From: Holophagales bacterium
GTDB lineage: Bacteria > Acidobacteriota > Holophagae > Holophagales > Holophagaceae
Reading direction: 5' to 3'
Assembly (NCBI GenBank): GCA_031281385.1
Contig: JAITFL010000090.1
Span: forward strand, 1 to 13,640
Length of the DNA stretch: 13,640 bases
Below, one piece after another: positions 1 through 5,889 of this stretch (its first letter is position 1; the number at the start of each line of letters is the position of its first letter). The notes under the pieces were generated by a model. It saw only the letters and a program-made list of their open reading frames with translations, was not told where the DNA came from and ran no database searches. The position numbers were made by a program, and so were the translations under genes.

Positions 1-91
1 AGCCAGGAAAGGCAGCGGCCAAAACTGCGGATCCGCACCCTCCCAGCACCAGCCAGAAAGTACCCAGAGATTCGGCAATAAGTGCCTTCAT
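1..91 (-). CDS. aqpZ: Aquaporin Z, N-terminal part (runs off the left edge)
   Basis: This is a water channel of the MIP family in the inner membrane. Thirty codons are visible, reading [20 protein letters not shown] and then [10 protein letters not shown]. The [20 protein letters not shown] pattern is the first transmembrane helix of bacterial AqpZ; the NPA boxes and selectivity filter lie outside the window. The ATG start at 91 is supported by an excellent ribosome binding site, AAGGAGG on the minus strand (97-103), five bases upstream. A sigma70 promoter lies at 148-177. The gene is downstream of the AIPR locus on the same strand but has its own promoter. The family call is firm; only the fragment limits it. 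Confidence 0.93.
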   Translation of the reverse strand, partial: MKALIAESLGTFWLVLGGCGSAVLAAAFPG

Positions 92-124
92 ATTATCCTC
101 CTTATAGGAATGTGTCTGCGAAAT

Positions 125-162
125 GAGACAGGATTGTTGAATAAGCCACTATAACCTGTCTC
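125..162. promoter_or_regulatory. Inverted repeat flanking the aqpZ -10 box, candidate operator
   Basis: GAGACAGG (125-132) and CCTGTCTC (155-162) are perfect 8-bp inverted arms, 30 bp apart centre to centre, close to three helical turns. One arm lies in the promoter spacer and the other just downstream of the predicted start point. Only one arm would be transcribed, so the repeat is better explained as a protein-binding site on DNA than as an RNA hairpin. The regulator is unknown. Confidence 0.4.
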
Positions 163-177
163 TGGCATGCTTGTCAA
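148..177 (-). promoter_or_regulatory. Sigma70 promoter of aqpZ
   Basis: On the minus strand a perfect -35 box TTGACA (172-177) is followed after 18 bases by TATAGT (148-153), five of six matches to the -10 consensus. Shifted by one base, TTATAG has a 17-base spacer. Transcription would start near 141, giving a leader of about 50 bases before the AAGGAGG site and the ATG of aqpZ. The -35 box overlaps the stop codon of the small ORF at 174-371. Confidence 0.7.
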
Positions 178-178
178 C
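167..178 (+). repeat. Left copy of the 12-bp direct repeat bracketing the AIPR locus
   Basis: ATGCTTGTCAAC occurs here and again, identical and in the same orientation, at 2557-2568. The two copies lie just outside the block of ORFs that contains the AIPR gene. On the minus strand both contain a TTGACA hexamer, so they could be promoter elements or the remains of a duplicated insertion target. Confidence 0.5.
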
Positions 179-371
179 CCCCCTTTTTTTGCACACGCGA
201 TTTTTTTTGCAGACACCCGCCACACGCAATCCGCAAAGTTCGGGACCTTGCAGCCCCTAATTGTCCGAATTTTGCAAAAGGCTCAATAGTTCCCCTTGCA
301 AAGGGAACTATGTACTTGATTCCACCGCATGAATCGCATAAATCCAGTGGAATTAAGTATGTAATTTCCAT
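174..371 (-). CDS. Small hypothetical protein with two CxxC pairs, coupled to the AIPR gene
   Basis: This 65-residue frame starts with an ATG that overlaps the stop codon of the AIPR gene (TAATG at 370-373), the usual arrangement for coupled translation. It contains C12-x2-C15-G-G and C50-G-G-C53, a spacing that could form a zinc ribbon, and ends in a basic stretch rich in lysine and arginine. It has no recognisable family and no ribosome binding site of its own beyond the coupling. Against it being a gene, much of its 5' half lies over two adjacent inverted repeats (286-311 and 313-359) that could be 3' structures of the AIPR transcript. It is either a small accessory protein of the AIPR locus or a chance frame. 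Confidence 0.35.
   Translation of the reverse strand: MEITYLIPLDLCDSCGGIKYIVPFARGTIEPFAKFGQLGAARSRTLRIACGGCLQKKSRVQKKGG
286..359 (-). repeat. Two adjacent inverted repeats just after the AIPR gene
   Basis: The first has arms 313-325 and 347-359, matching at 12 of 13 positions. Its 21-base loop contains a tandem direct repeat, CGCATGAAT (326-334) then CGCATAAAT (335-343). One base further on is a second, with perfect 9-bp arms 286-294 and 303-311 around an 8-base loop. Transcribed from the AIPR gene these would form two stem-loops starting 11 bases after the stop codon. No U-run follows, so a classical intrinsic terminator is not shown; RNA stabilisation or a protein-binding site is also possible. 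Confidence 0.5.
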
Positions 372-2182
372 TACTTTTCTAATTCGGCGGCTGTCCGTCT
401 AGGCACAAATAGTGTCATCTTGAGTTTGAGTGGAAGCGAAAATTCTTCGTATTCAGTTTTTCTGCTTTTCCTAAAATTTAAGTCGCTTGATATTTTTTCG
501 TCAATGTCAATCAAGCACTGCTTGTTTTTCAGCCAAATCGCAGCGTTGAATCTCTCGCCCTTGTTGGCTGCGCGGGTCTTGGCGAAAGCCATAGCGGATG
601 CCAGGGCGCGTCCAGCTATTTCAACCAATAGATCAACCGCCCCGCTTTTATGCGCCGATTCCAATGCTGCCGATGGCAAGGGTATGAATTCATTATTGTC
701 AAAGGCATTGTTTATGAAAGCGAAAATCCTTGAAACAGCATACAGATGATGGTAAAGTGCATGCGATTTTCTGGCAAAAAGGACTTCATTGAAATCGAGC
801 GGGTTTTCTTCAGTCCATTTCTCCTGAACGGCTTTCATCCATAGCAGTAATGCGTGAAAATGTTCTGGTTTGTGGTCAAAGTTTTTATATTCTTCTTTTT
901 TGTCACTGAATAGAGCGTCAAAACAGTTATCTTGAAATATCTTTGTTTCGCCATAAGAGATGTTGGGGCGCTGGGTGTACCAAGCCACCAAAAGCTTGCC
1001 CAGATCAGGAAGGGTTATGACGCAATTCTTATTTTTGTCGGGGGGGGCCACTTCGCCGCGCTTTGTAATGATGTAGCCTTCTGGATACTTCATTTCAAAA
1101 AGTTTTTTCAGCCTCAGAACCAATTTGTTGTTGCTTTGCAGGTCTCTCTTTTTCACTGCGCTCTGTGTGTTGGTGTTTGTGCTTATTTCGGCGGCCCGTT
1201 CAGGCTGCCTTATTTCGTAGAATCTAAACAGAATGAAATCGCCATCGTTTTTCCTGATTGTTTCGCTGCAGCTGTACATTGCGGAAAGCGACTGGCAGCC
1301 GTTGACCACATTTAATTCATTGAGTTTAAGATTGCTGCCGTCCAATTCCATTTTATTGCATATTGCCGTAATTCCATTGTGGAAAAAGAAAAAATCATTG
1401 TGTTTGTCGCTTTTTATTGTTTCCCTGATGTGCTTGTTCACGGCGTTGGTTGTGCCAAGGTTCTGGCGGACGTTCTTTTTGAAAAGCGAGCCATCCTTGA
1501 TGCCTGGTATTTTTATCGCTTCTTTCATTGGCACCGTGGCTATGACGACATTTGTTTTTGCTATGACCGCCTTCATGTATTCGCCACCAGAGAGGTCGAT
1601 GGTGTGGTCAATGTTGGAATAGGTTGACGCGAGGGCGTTGTCGAGCCGCTGCTTTATCTCGTCGCAGTCCACAAGGGTTATGGTCGCGGTAGAATCTACG
1701 TCCTCAGAAATCTGCGATTGATAGATTTCCAGTTTGTCCCACGCCGCGTCTGAAAATTTTGCCGTGGTTATAAGCTCAAAGGACACATCGTAATCATCCT
1801 CCAAAGCTTTGGCCACTTCGGGAAGCTTGCTCTGGAGCTTTGTGTTCCCGACGTCTTGAAGATGCGCTAGGTCTTTCAGGCGCACCCACGAATCAAAGAC
1901 CTCGCTTACCGCTGCGGGTGCCACAAGCGTGCTTTCGCCAATGCTTTTCCATTTATGGTATTTCCCTTGCAAAATATGGATAATCTGGTCATCGTCATCA
2001 ATGACGATGGCATCTATCTGCTTGTCGTTTTTCCCATCGATTATGGCGTCTTTGGTCTGGATGCGGTCTTGGCCCAATATGTAGTGGACATACCAAGCGA
2101 CGAAGCGCTGGCCGTTGTTCGCGTAGTTCTGCTGGAAGTAGTCGCTTTTGATGTCCTCGCTGATCTTGTCGTAGATGCTCAT
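371..2182 (-). CDS. AIPR-family (abortive infection phage resistance) protein
   Basis: The protein has 603 residues, typical of full-length AIPR proteins. The N-terminal part carries a PD-(D/E)XK-like nuclease signature: D49-G-K-N-D-x-x-I-D57-A, a beta hairpin, then Q72-G-K74. The AIPR core follows: L-F-K-K-N-V-R-x-N-L-G (about 233-243), F-F-F-H-N-G-I-T-A-I-C-N (about 265-276) and N-V-V-N-G-C-Q-S (291-298), the most conserved block of the family. Members are linked to abortive infection, presumably by cleaving nucleic acid after phage attack. The start is set by a strong AAGGAGGG site (2189-2196) six bases upstream. The ATG overlaps the stop of a small upstream ORF and the stop overlaps the start of another. 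A run of eight C on the coding strand (1040-1047) could slip. No other known defence gene is visible. Confidence 0.88.
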   Translation of the reverse strand: MSIYDKISEDIKSDYFQQNYANNGQRFVAWYVHYILGQDRIQTKDAIIDGKNDKQIDAIVIDDDDQIIHILQGKYHKWKSIGESTLVAPAAVSEVFDSWVRLKDLAHLQDVGNTKLQSKLPEVAKALEDDYDVSFELITTAKFSDAAWDKLEIYQSQISEDVDSTATITLVDCDEIKQRLDNALASTYSNIDHTIDLSGGEYMKAVIAKTNVVIATVPMKEAIKIPGIKDGSLFKKNVRQNLGTTNAVNKHIRETIKSDKHNDFFFFHNGITAICNKMELDGSNLKLNELNVVNGCQSLSAMYSCSETIRKNDGDFILFRFYEIRQPERAAEISTNTNTQSAVKKRDLQSNNKLVLRLKKLFEMKYPEGYIITKRGEVAPPDKNKNCVITLPDLGKLLVAWYTQRPNISYGETKIFQDNCFDALFSDKKEEYKNFDHKPEHFHALLLWMKAVQEKWTEENPLDFNEVLFARKSHALYHHLYAVSRIFAFINNAFDNNEFIPLPSAALESAHKSGAVDLLVEIAGRALASAMAFAKTRAANKGERFNAAIWLKNKQCLIDIDEKISSDLNFRKSRKTEYEEFSLPLKLKMTLFVPRRTAAELEK

Positions 2183-2322
2183 TGAACGCCCTCCTTCTGG
2201 TGAGGTTGTTTGTTTATGGAAGCTCCAGCGCCCCGCTTCGTTTCGGCAGTGCCGTCAGTGGGCGGGAGACCAGCGCCCGTCTCAGGGTTGGCTACTTCAT
2301 CGCCCATTATCGGCCTTGGCAT
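2179..2322 (-). CDS. Small hypothetical ORF overlapping the AIPR start
   Basis: This 47-residue frame ends in TGA overlapping the AIPR ATG (ATGA), so its translation could be coupled to AIPR. It begins MPRPIMGDEV and is hydrophilic and probably disordered (Gly, Pro, Thr, Lys, Gln). The frame stays open upstream to an ATG at 2502 with GGAGG four bases before it (107 residues), but that upper half looks like a shadow of the ORF at 2297-2482. An internal ATG at 2307 is another possible start. No family is recognised. It could also be the second half of one gene split by a frameshift from the ORF at 2297-2482. Confidence 0.3.
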   Translation of the reverse strand: MPRPIMGDEVANPETGAGLPPTDGTAETKRGAGASINKQPHQKEGVQ

Positions 2323-2482
2323 TAGCCTTTGCGCGAATCTCGGCGATCTTTTCGTGGTATCCGTAAGCAATGCGCGTGAGAGGCAGACTGGGGTGGGTCG
2401 GCCTGTCTTTCCGCGCAAAGACGCCACCCCTGCCCATCGGCACTGCCACAAACTCGTGTAAGACCCGTGTGTATGTACCCAT
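2297..2482 (-). CDS. Small hypothetical ORF at the head of the AIPR locus
   Basis: The frame gives 61 residues starting MGTYTRVLHEFVAVPMGRGG. It has a protein-like mix of hydrophobic, aromatic and charged residues, ending in an Ala/Lys/Glu-rich probable helix (about residues 44-59). There is no good ribosome binding site before the ATG at 2482; the frame is open for a further ten codons upstream but without a standard start. It overlaps the next small ORF by 26 bases in another frame. Family unknown. Its position upstream of AIPR on the same strand suggests one transcript. It may be real, or one half of a frameshifted gene of about 100 codons. Confidence 0.3.
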   Translation of the reverse strand: MGTYTRVLHEFVAVPMGRGGVFARKDRPTHPSLPLTRIAYGYHEKIAEIRAKANAKADNGR

Positions 2483-2502
2483 CGCCGCAGCGAAAATTCC
2501 AT

Positions 2503-2910
2503 CGAGCCTCCATCAGCATTTCACGGGTTGTTCTATCTCAGTTTGCCACAGGCCGGATGCTTGTCAACAAAAAACCTAGGGGCTGGCTGCAATAATCGCG
2601 CTTCTTTGGCCCGCTCAAGCCAAGAGCGCCAAAATGAAAGCATGACCGACAGCTAGCCCAACGCCGATGCCATTAAAGTGCTGAATAGTAGTCCAATGGG
2701 CAAAGTTTGGATGACTGGTGCTGGATGCTTTTTGGCCCCAGCAAAAGTCTAGGCGTTCACACAAAAATTGTTACAGGCTCGAGGATGGGCTGGCATGCCA
2801 ATGGCGGCGCGTGGTTTCGCGTTACGGACGTTCACAGGAATAGCTGCCCGGTTATCTGCGGAGTTTGTAAAAAGTTTGTAAAATTCCAAAAAATCGCCAA
2901 AAACCTGCCC
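2503..2910. other. Intergenic stretch without a convincing gene
   Basis: I see no gene here that I can support. Frames on both strands are short or lack starts and resemble no known family. A TTGACA hexamer (2562-2567, minus strand) points toward the AIPR locus but has only a poor -10 partner, so the promoter of that locus is unproven. A short repeat TTTTACAAACTTTTTACAAACT is present on the minus strand near 2865-2885. The stretch could hold decayed DNA from past insertions beside the tRNA gene. Confidence 0.4.
2557..2568 (+). repeat. Right copy of the 12-bp direct repeat bracketing the AIPR locus
   Basis: Identical to 167-178 (ATGCTTGTCAAC) and in the same orientation, about 55 bases before the first small ORF of the AIPR locus. 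On the minus strand it contains TTGACA, but the sequence 17 bases on (AAACTG) is a poor -10 box, unlike the left copy. Confidence 0.5.
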
Positions 2911-2973
2911 AAAAAAACCAGCGTTCCCAAGCACTTCCAAGAAATTGACCCTTGAAAGCATTGAAAACGCTGG
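2911..2973 (-). terminator. Rho-independent terminator of the tRNA-Val transcript
   Basis: On the minus strand CCAGCGTT (2966-2973) pairs perfectly with AACGCTGG (2918-2925) and is followed at once by seven T (2911-2917). The 40-base interior can extend the stem with an imperfect CAATGC/GCTTG pairing. It lies 19 bases after the CCA end of the tRNA. Confidence 0.72.
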
Positions 2974-2991
2974 ATTGTTTCTTGAAAAACG

Positions 2992-3069
2992 TGGTGGACG
3001 CGATTGGAGTCGAACCAACGACCTCTACCGTGTCAAGGTAGCGCTCTAACCAGGCTGAGCTACGCGTCC
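2992..3069 (-). tRNA. tRNA-Val (anticodon GAC)
   Basis: The 78-base gene folds as a complete cloverleaf. The acceptor stem GGACGCG/CGCGTCC is perfect. The D arm is GCTC...GAGC, the anticodon arm CTACC-TTGACAC-GGTAG with anticodon GAC (reads GUC and GUU valine codons), and the T arm GTTGG-TTCGACT-CCAAT. The discriminator A and CCA end are encoded. It has its own promoter just upstream and a terminator just downstream. The 3' end faces the AIPR locus, the side where elements using tRNA genes as integration sites would lie. Confidence 0.96.
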
Positions 3070-3079
3070 GTGGGATTTT

Positions 3080-3108
3080 ATTGTATACGCCTTTTCATTT
3101 TGTGTCTA
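3080..3108 (-). promoter_or_regulatory. Promoter of tRNA-Val
   Basis: On the minus strand TAGACA (3103-3108, five of six to the -35 consensus) is followed after exactly 17 bases by TACAAT (3080-3085, five of six to the -10 consensus). The tRNA 5' end begins ten bases after the -10 box. The promoter lies between the end of the flagellar operon and the tRNA. Confidence 0.65.
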
Positions 3109-3141
3109 GGATACATGGCGCCAAGGCGTTGCGATGGGTCG

Positions 3142-4086
3142 CTAACTCAGGCTTTGCAGCCTCGCCGCTGGGGTTTCGATTTCTGTTATTCGGAAGGCAA
3201 AATTGCCGTCAACGACCACAACTTCGCCCTTGGCTATCTGCTTGCCGTTGACCAGCAGGTCAACTGGCGCATCGGCAGGGCGGTTGAGTTCTAGGATGGA
3301 GCCTGGAGTCAGCTTGAGAAGCTCGCCAAGGGGCATTTCCGTGTGTCCCATCCTGACGACCACCGGCAATTCGATGTCCAGTAAAAGGTCCAGGTTCCTG
3401 GTGTCCACATTGGACTCGTAAACGGCTGTCTGAACCATTTGTGGCAAGGGCTGGGACGAGCCGGGCGCTTGGGCGGGCGCCTGCGCGGCGGGTGCCTGTG
3501 CGGCGGGATCGGGGGCCTCGAAGCCCAGTTTGCGCTTTAGCTGTTCGTACAGCAGCGCAGAAACTATAAGGTTGATGTTGGTTTGCAGCGCTTCTTGTGA
3601 CGTGGCCAGCGGTATGGTCAAAAATGGGCCGGGGCCAAGACCTTTTTCAAGCGCGGCGGCGTCTATGGTGCCAAGCTCCAATATCTCTAGGGCCGAAATG
3701 CTCAGCGTCTCTCCCGCTTGGTCGGAGAGGGTCTGGTTGGCGCTACCCATCACTTGGTTGAATGTTTCGGAAAGCGCGTCCTTGCTGTCGCCGGCTAGGC
3801 TGTCTGAGGGTGCCCCATCGCCGCCCAGCATGAGGTCAACCAAGATGGTGCTTTCCTTCAGGGGCATGCTAAAGAAAATGCCGCCTGACGCGCCCTTTGT
3901 GTAGGCGGTCTTAACAAAGATGGAATCGGGGGGCAGGTTAGACGCTAATTCGCTATAATCAAAAATCTTGCCCTCGCCCGACGAAACGGTGAACTCCCGC
4001 CCGGTCAGCATCGAAAAAACCGACGTGGTGCTTTCTGCGAAGCATTCGCCCATTCGGGCCGAAAGGTCTGTTGTCGCTTGGTCCAT
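3142..4086 (-). CDS. fliY: Flagellar motor switch protein FliN/FliY (CheC-like domain fused to FliN)
   Basis: This is a C-ring component at the cytoplasmic base of the flagellar motor. It has 314 residues, far longer than a plain FliN. Residues 1-190 form a CheC-like domain with M-L-G-G-D-G (86-91) and E107-x-x-N110 in S-E-T-F-N-Q-V-M-G-S-A-N-Q, the kind of E/N pair used by CheC-type CheY-P phosphatases. An Ala/Pro/Gln linker covers about 191-218. The C-terminal FliN (SpoA) domain, about 230-303, includes L-D-I-E-L-P-V-V-V-R-M-G and G-S-I-L-E-L-N. The fused architecture is that of Bacillus-type FliY, so CheY-P binding or dephosphorylation at the switch is plausible but inferred. The ATG is one base after the fliM stop, with AGGAG inside the end of fliM. 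It is the last gene of the operon. Confidence 0.9.
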   Translation of the reverse strand: MDQATTDLSARMGECFAESTTSVFSMLTGREFTVSSGEGKIFDYSELASNLPPDSIFVKTAYTKGASGGIFFSMPLKESTILVDLMLGGDGAPSDSLAGDSKDALSETFNQVMGSANQTLSDQAGETLSISALEILELGTIDAAALEKGLGPGPFLTIPLATSQEALQTNINLIVSALLYEQLKRKLGFEAPDPAAQAPAAQAPAQAPGSSQPLPQMVQTAVYESNVDTRNLDLLLDIELPVVVRMGHTEMPLGELLKLTPGSILELNRPADAPVDLLVNGKQIAKGEVVVVDGNFAFRITEIETPAARLQSLS

Positions 4087-4087
4087 T

Positions 4088-5092
4088 TCAATACTCCTGC
4101 TTGGTGGAAGTGATCTGGAACACTCGCTTTTGATGGACGTTCAGCGCCACATAGCCCTTCATCCTTGGAATTCCGTCAACGGTCAGGTCTAGCATGGAAT
4201 CGTGTTTTTTCGCGAGAGGTATCAGATCGCCTGCTTGAAGGTGGAGCAAGTCCTGCAGAAGCAGAGTCGTGCCGCGAATTTCTGCGGAGACTGCCATTTC
4301 GCAGTGCTTGAGGCTCTCGACCAGCAGCCTAGCCTCTTCAAAGGTCGCGCTCTTTTTGTAGCCAGTGAACATTTCTTGGTCGAACTTGCTGGCCACTGGC
4401 TCAAGGATTATGCTTGGGATGGCCACGTTGATCATGCCTGTCACGGGGCCCATTTTCACTTCAAAGACAATCAGTATGACCACTTCGTTTGGTGCAACGA
4501 TCTGAATGAGCTGGGGGGAGGTTTCCCTTGTCTGCACTTTGAAGTCTAGGTCGAGGATGCCCTTCCACGCGTCCCTAAGGTCTTCCAGAGCCAGCTTTAG
4601 CACACCGTCGAAAATGGACTGCTCGATGTCTGTCATCGTTCTCATGTGCCTGATGGCTTCGCCTGGCCCCCCAAGCATCTTGTCAATTATGGGGAATACA
4701 AGCTGTGGGTTCACTTCCATGGCCAAAGCCCCTTCTAGGGGCCTCAGCGAAATGGCGTTGAAGCACGTTGGGTCTGGCACCGACAAGAGGAACTCTTGGT
4801 AGCTCAGCTGTTCGACGCTCAGCAGGTTGACTTCGGTTATTGACCTTAAATATGCCGAGAGGCTGGAGCTGAAGTTTCGGGCAAAGCGGTCGTGCATAAA
4901 GTGCAGGGATCGCATCTGCTCCCTGCTGACGCGGTCTGGCCTTCTGAAGTTGTAGAGGCTGACCTTTTTCTGGGGCGCGGCCTTCTTTACCTTGGCGGCT
5001 GGCTTCTCTGGCGCGGCGGCAGAAGGCTTCCCGCCCTTGACGTGGGATTTCAGTAGGGCATCGACTTCTTCTTGGCTCAGGATTTTTGCCAT
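4088..5092 (-). CDS. fliM: Flagellar motor switch protein FliM
   Basis: FliM links CheY-P binding to the change of rotation sense in the flagellar C-ring. The 334-residue protein starts with the CheY-P-binding peptide L-S-Q-E-E-V-D-A-L-L (5-14), followed by an Ala/Lys/Pro-rich linker (20-45). The CheC-like middle domain (about 46-245) contains the FliG-contact motif G-G-P-G (141-144) after I-I-D-K-M-L. The C-terminal SpoA domain (about 255-325), which pairs with FliN, includes L-L-L-Q-D-L-L-H-L-Q-A-G-D. The middle domain opens with N-F-R-R-P-D-R-V-S-R-E-Q-M-R-S-L, a version more like that of Gram-positive and several deep-branching phyla than the classical proteobacterial one. The start follows the fliA stop by nine bases, with GGGAGG overlapping the end of fliA. 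Confidence 0.95.
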   Translation of the reverse strand: MAKILSQEEVDALLKSHVKGGKPSAAAPEKPAAKVKKAAPQKKVSLYNFRRPDRVSREQMRSLHFMHDRFARNFSSSLSAYLRSITEVNLLSVEQLSYQEFLLSVPDPTCFNAISLRPLEGALAMEVNPQLVFPIIDKMLGGPGEAIRHMRTMTDIEQSIFDGVLKLALEDLRDAWKGILDLDFKVQTRETSPQLIQIVAPNEVVILIVFEVKMGPVTGMINVAIPSIILEPVASKFDQEMFTGYKKSATFEEARLLVESLKHCEMAVSAEIRGTTLLLQDLLHLQAGDLIPLAKKHDSMLDLTVDGIPRMKGYVALNVHQKRVFQITSTKQEY

Positions 5093-5101
5093 TGCTCGCA
5101 G

Positions 5102-5887
5102 CTACCTCCCGCTCACTGGTTGATTGCGCAATTCCTTCCTCAATCTTAGCATAGCCTTAGTGTGCAGTTGCGACACCCTGCTTTCGGAAATATTGTTCAG
5201 CTTTTCTCCAATTTCTTTCATGTTTAATTCATGGAAATAATACATTTCCACCGTGTCCCTCTGATTGTCCGGTAGCTTTGAGATGGCATCTTTCAATATT
5301 TTGCGGACTTCGCTTTCTTGCAGCCGCAGATGGGGGTCTTCGGTGTCCGGGTCGGGGATGATGTCAATGATGTTTTCGCCGTCCGCCGTTTCGCTGTCCG
5401 CAAAAATTCCCAAAGATATGCCTTTGAGTTCGTCGAGGGTTGCGTACAGTTCGTCGAGTGATATGCCAAGGTGTTCCGCTATCTCCTCGTCCGTGGCGGC
5501 CCTGCATTTTTCTTGCTCGATTGCTTGAATGGCGGCATCAATTTTCCTCTTGTTTTTCCAAGATGTGCGCGGCACTCGCTCCATGTTTCTGAGGCGATCC
5601 AATATTTCGCCCCTGATCCTGTGTTCGGCAAAAGTTGAGAATTTGAGGTTGCGTTCTGGGTCGAAACGATCTGCCGCGTCTATGAGGCCGATGATGCCAT
5701 TGTTTATTAGGTCTTCAACATCAAACTTCGACGTAGATGGCAGGCGGCTAAATATTTTGTAGGCTATGTACTTCACCAAAGGAAGGTGCTCCATCACCAA
5801 AGCGTCCCTTGACGCAATGTGATCGTTTTCCGGCTCCGCTGGCTGCGGGGCCTCGGCCTGTTTTTTTCTTCCCAAAGTTACGGCCAT
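5102..5887 (-). CDS. fliA: Flagellar sigma factor FliA (sigma28)
   Basis: This sigma factor directs RNA polymerase to late flagellar and chemotaxis promoters. The chosen start gives 261 residues. Region 2 (about 30-103) has H-L-P-L-V-K-Y-I-A, E-D-L-I-N-N-G-I-I-G-L-I-D-A and F-S-T-F-A-E-H-R-I-R-G-E-I-L-D. Region 3 (about 104-160) begins V-P-R-T-S-W-K-N-K-R and lacks the longer form seen in housekeeping sigma factors. Region 4 (about 198-252) ends in the helix-turn-helix I-S-E-S-R-V-S-Q-L-H-T-K-A. The ATG at 5887 is two bases after the flhG stop with AGGGG upstream; a TTG at 5914, inside flhG, would add nine residues and is less likely. Its place inside the flagellar operon couples its dose to that of early flagellar parts. 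No FlgM is visible. Confidence 0.95.
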   Translation of the reverse strand: MAVTLGRKKQAEAPQPAEPENDHIASRDALVMEHLPLVKYIAYKIFSRLPSTSKFDVEDLINNGIIGLIDAADRFDPERNLKFSTFAEHRIRGEILDRLRNMERVPRTSWKNKRKIDAAIQAIEQEKCRAATDEEIAEHLGISLDELYATLDELKGISLGIFADSETADGENIIDIIPDPDTEDPHLRLQESEVRKILKDAISKLPDNQRDTVEMYYFHELNMKEIGEKLNNISESRVSQLHTKAMLRLRKELRNQPVSGR

Positions 5888-5889
5888 AG

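Noticed and set aside
2596..2770. Minus-strand frame ending H-F-N-G-I-G-V-G-L-A-V-G-H-A-F-I-L-A-L-L-A, resembling a membrane helix
   Set aside because: About 50 codons, only a TTG start, no ribosome site and no family; too little to support a gene.
2749..3018. Minus-strand frame of 89 codons
   Set aside because: It begins inside the tRNA-Val gene and reads through its terminator hairpin, so it cannot be a normal gene.
3118..3142. Terminator directly after fliY (short GCGA/TCGC and CGCC/GGCG hairpins)
   Set aside because: Stems are only four base pairs and no T-run follows; the end of the flagellar transcript is not defined here.
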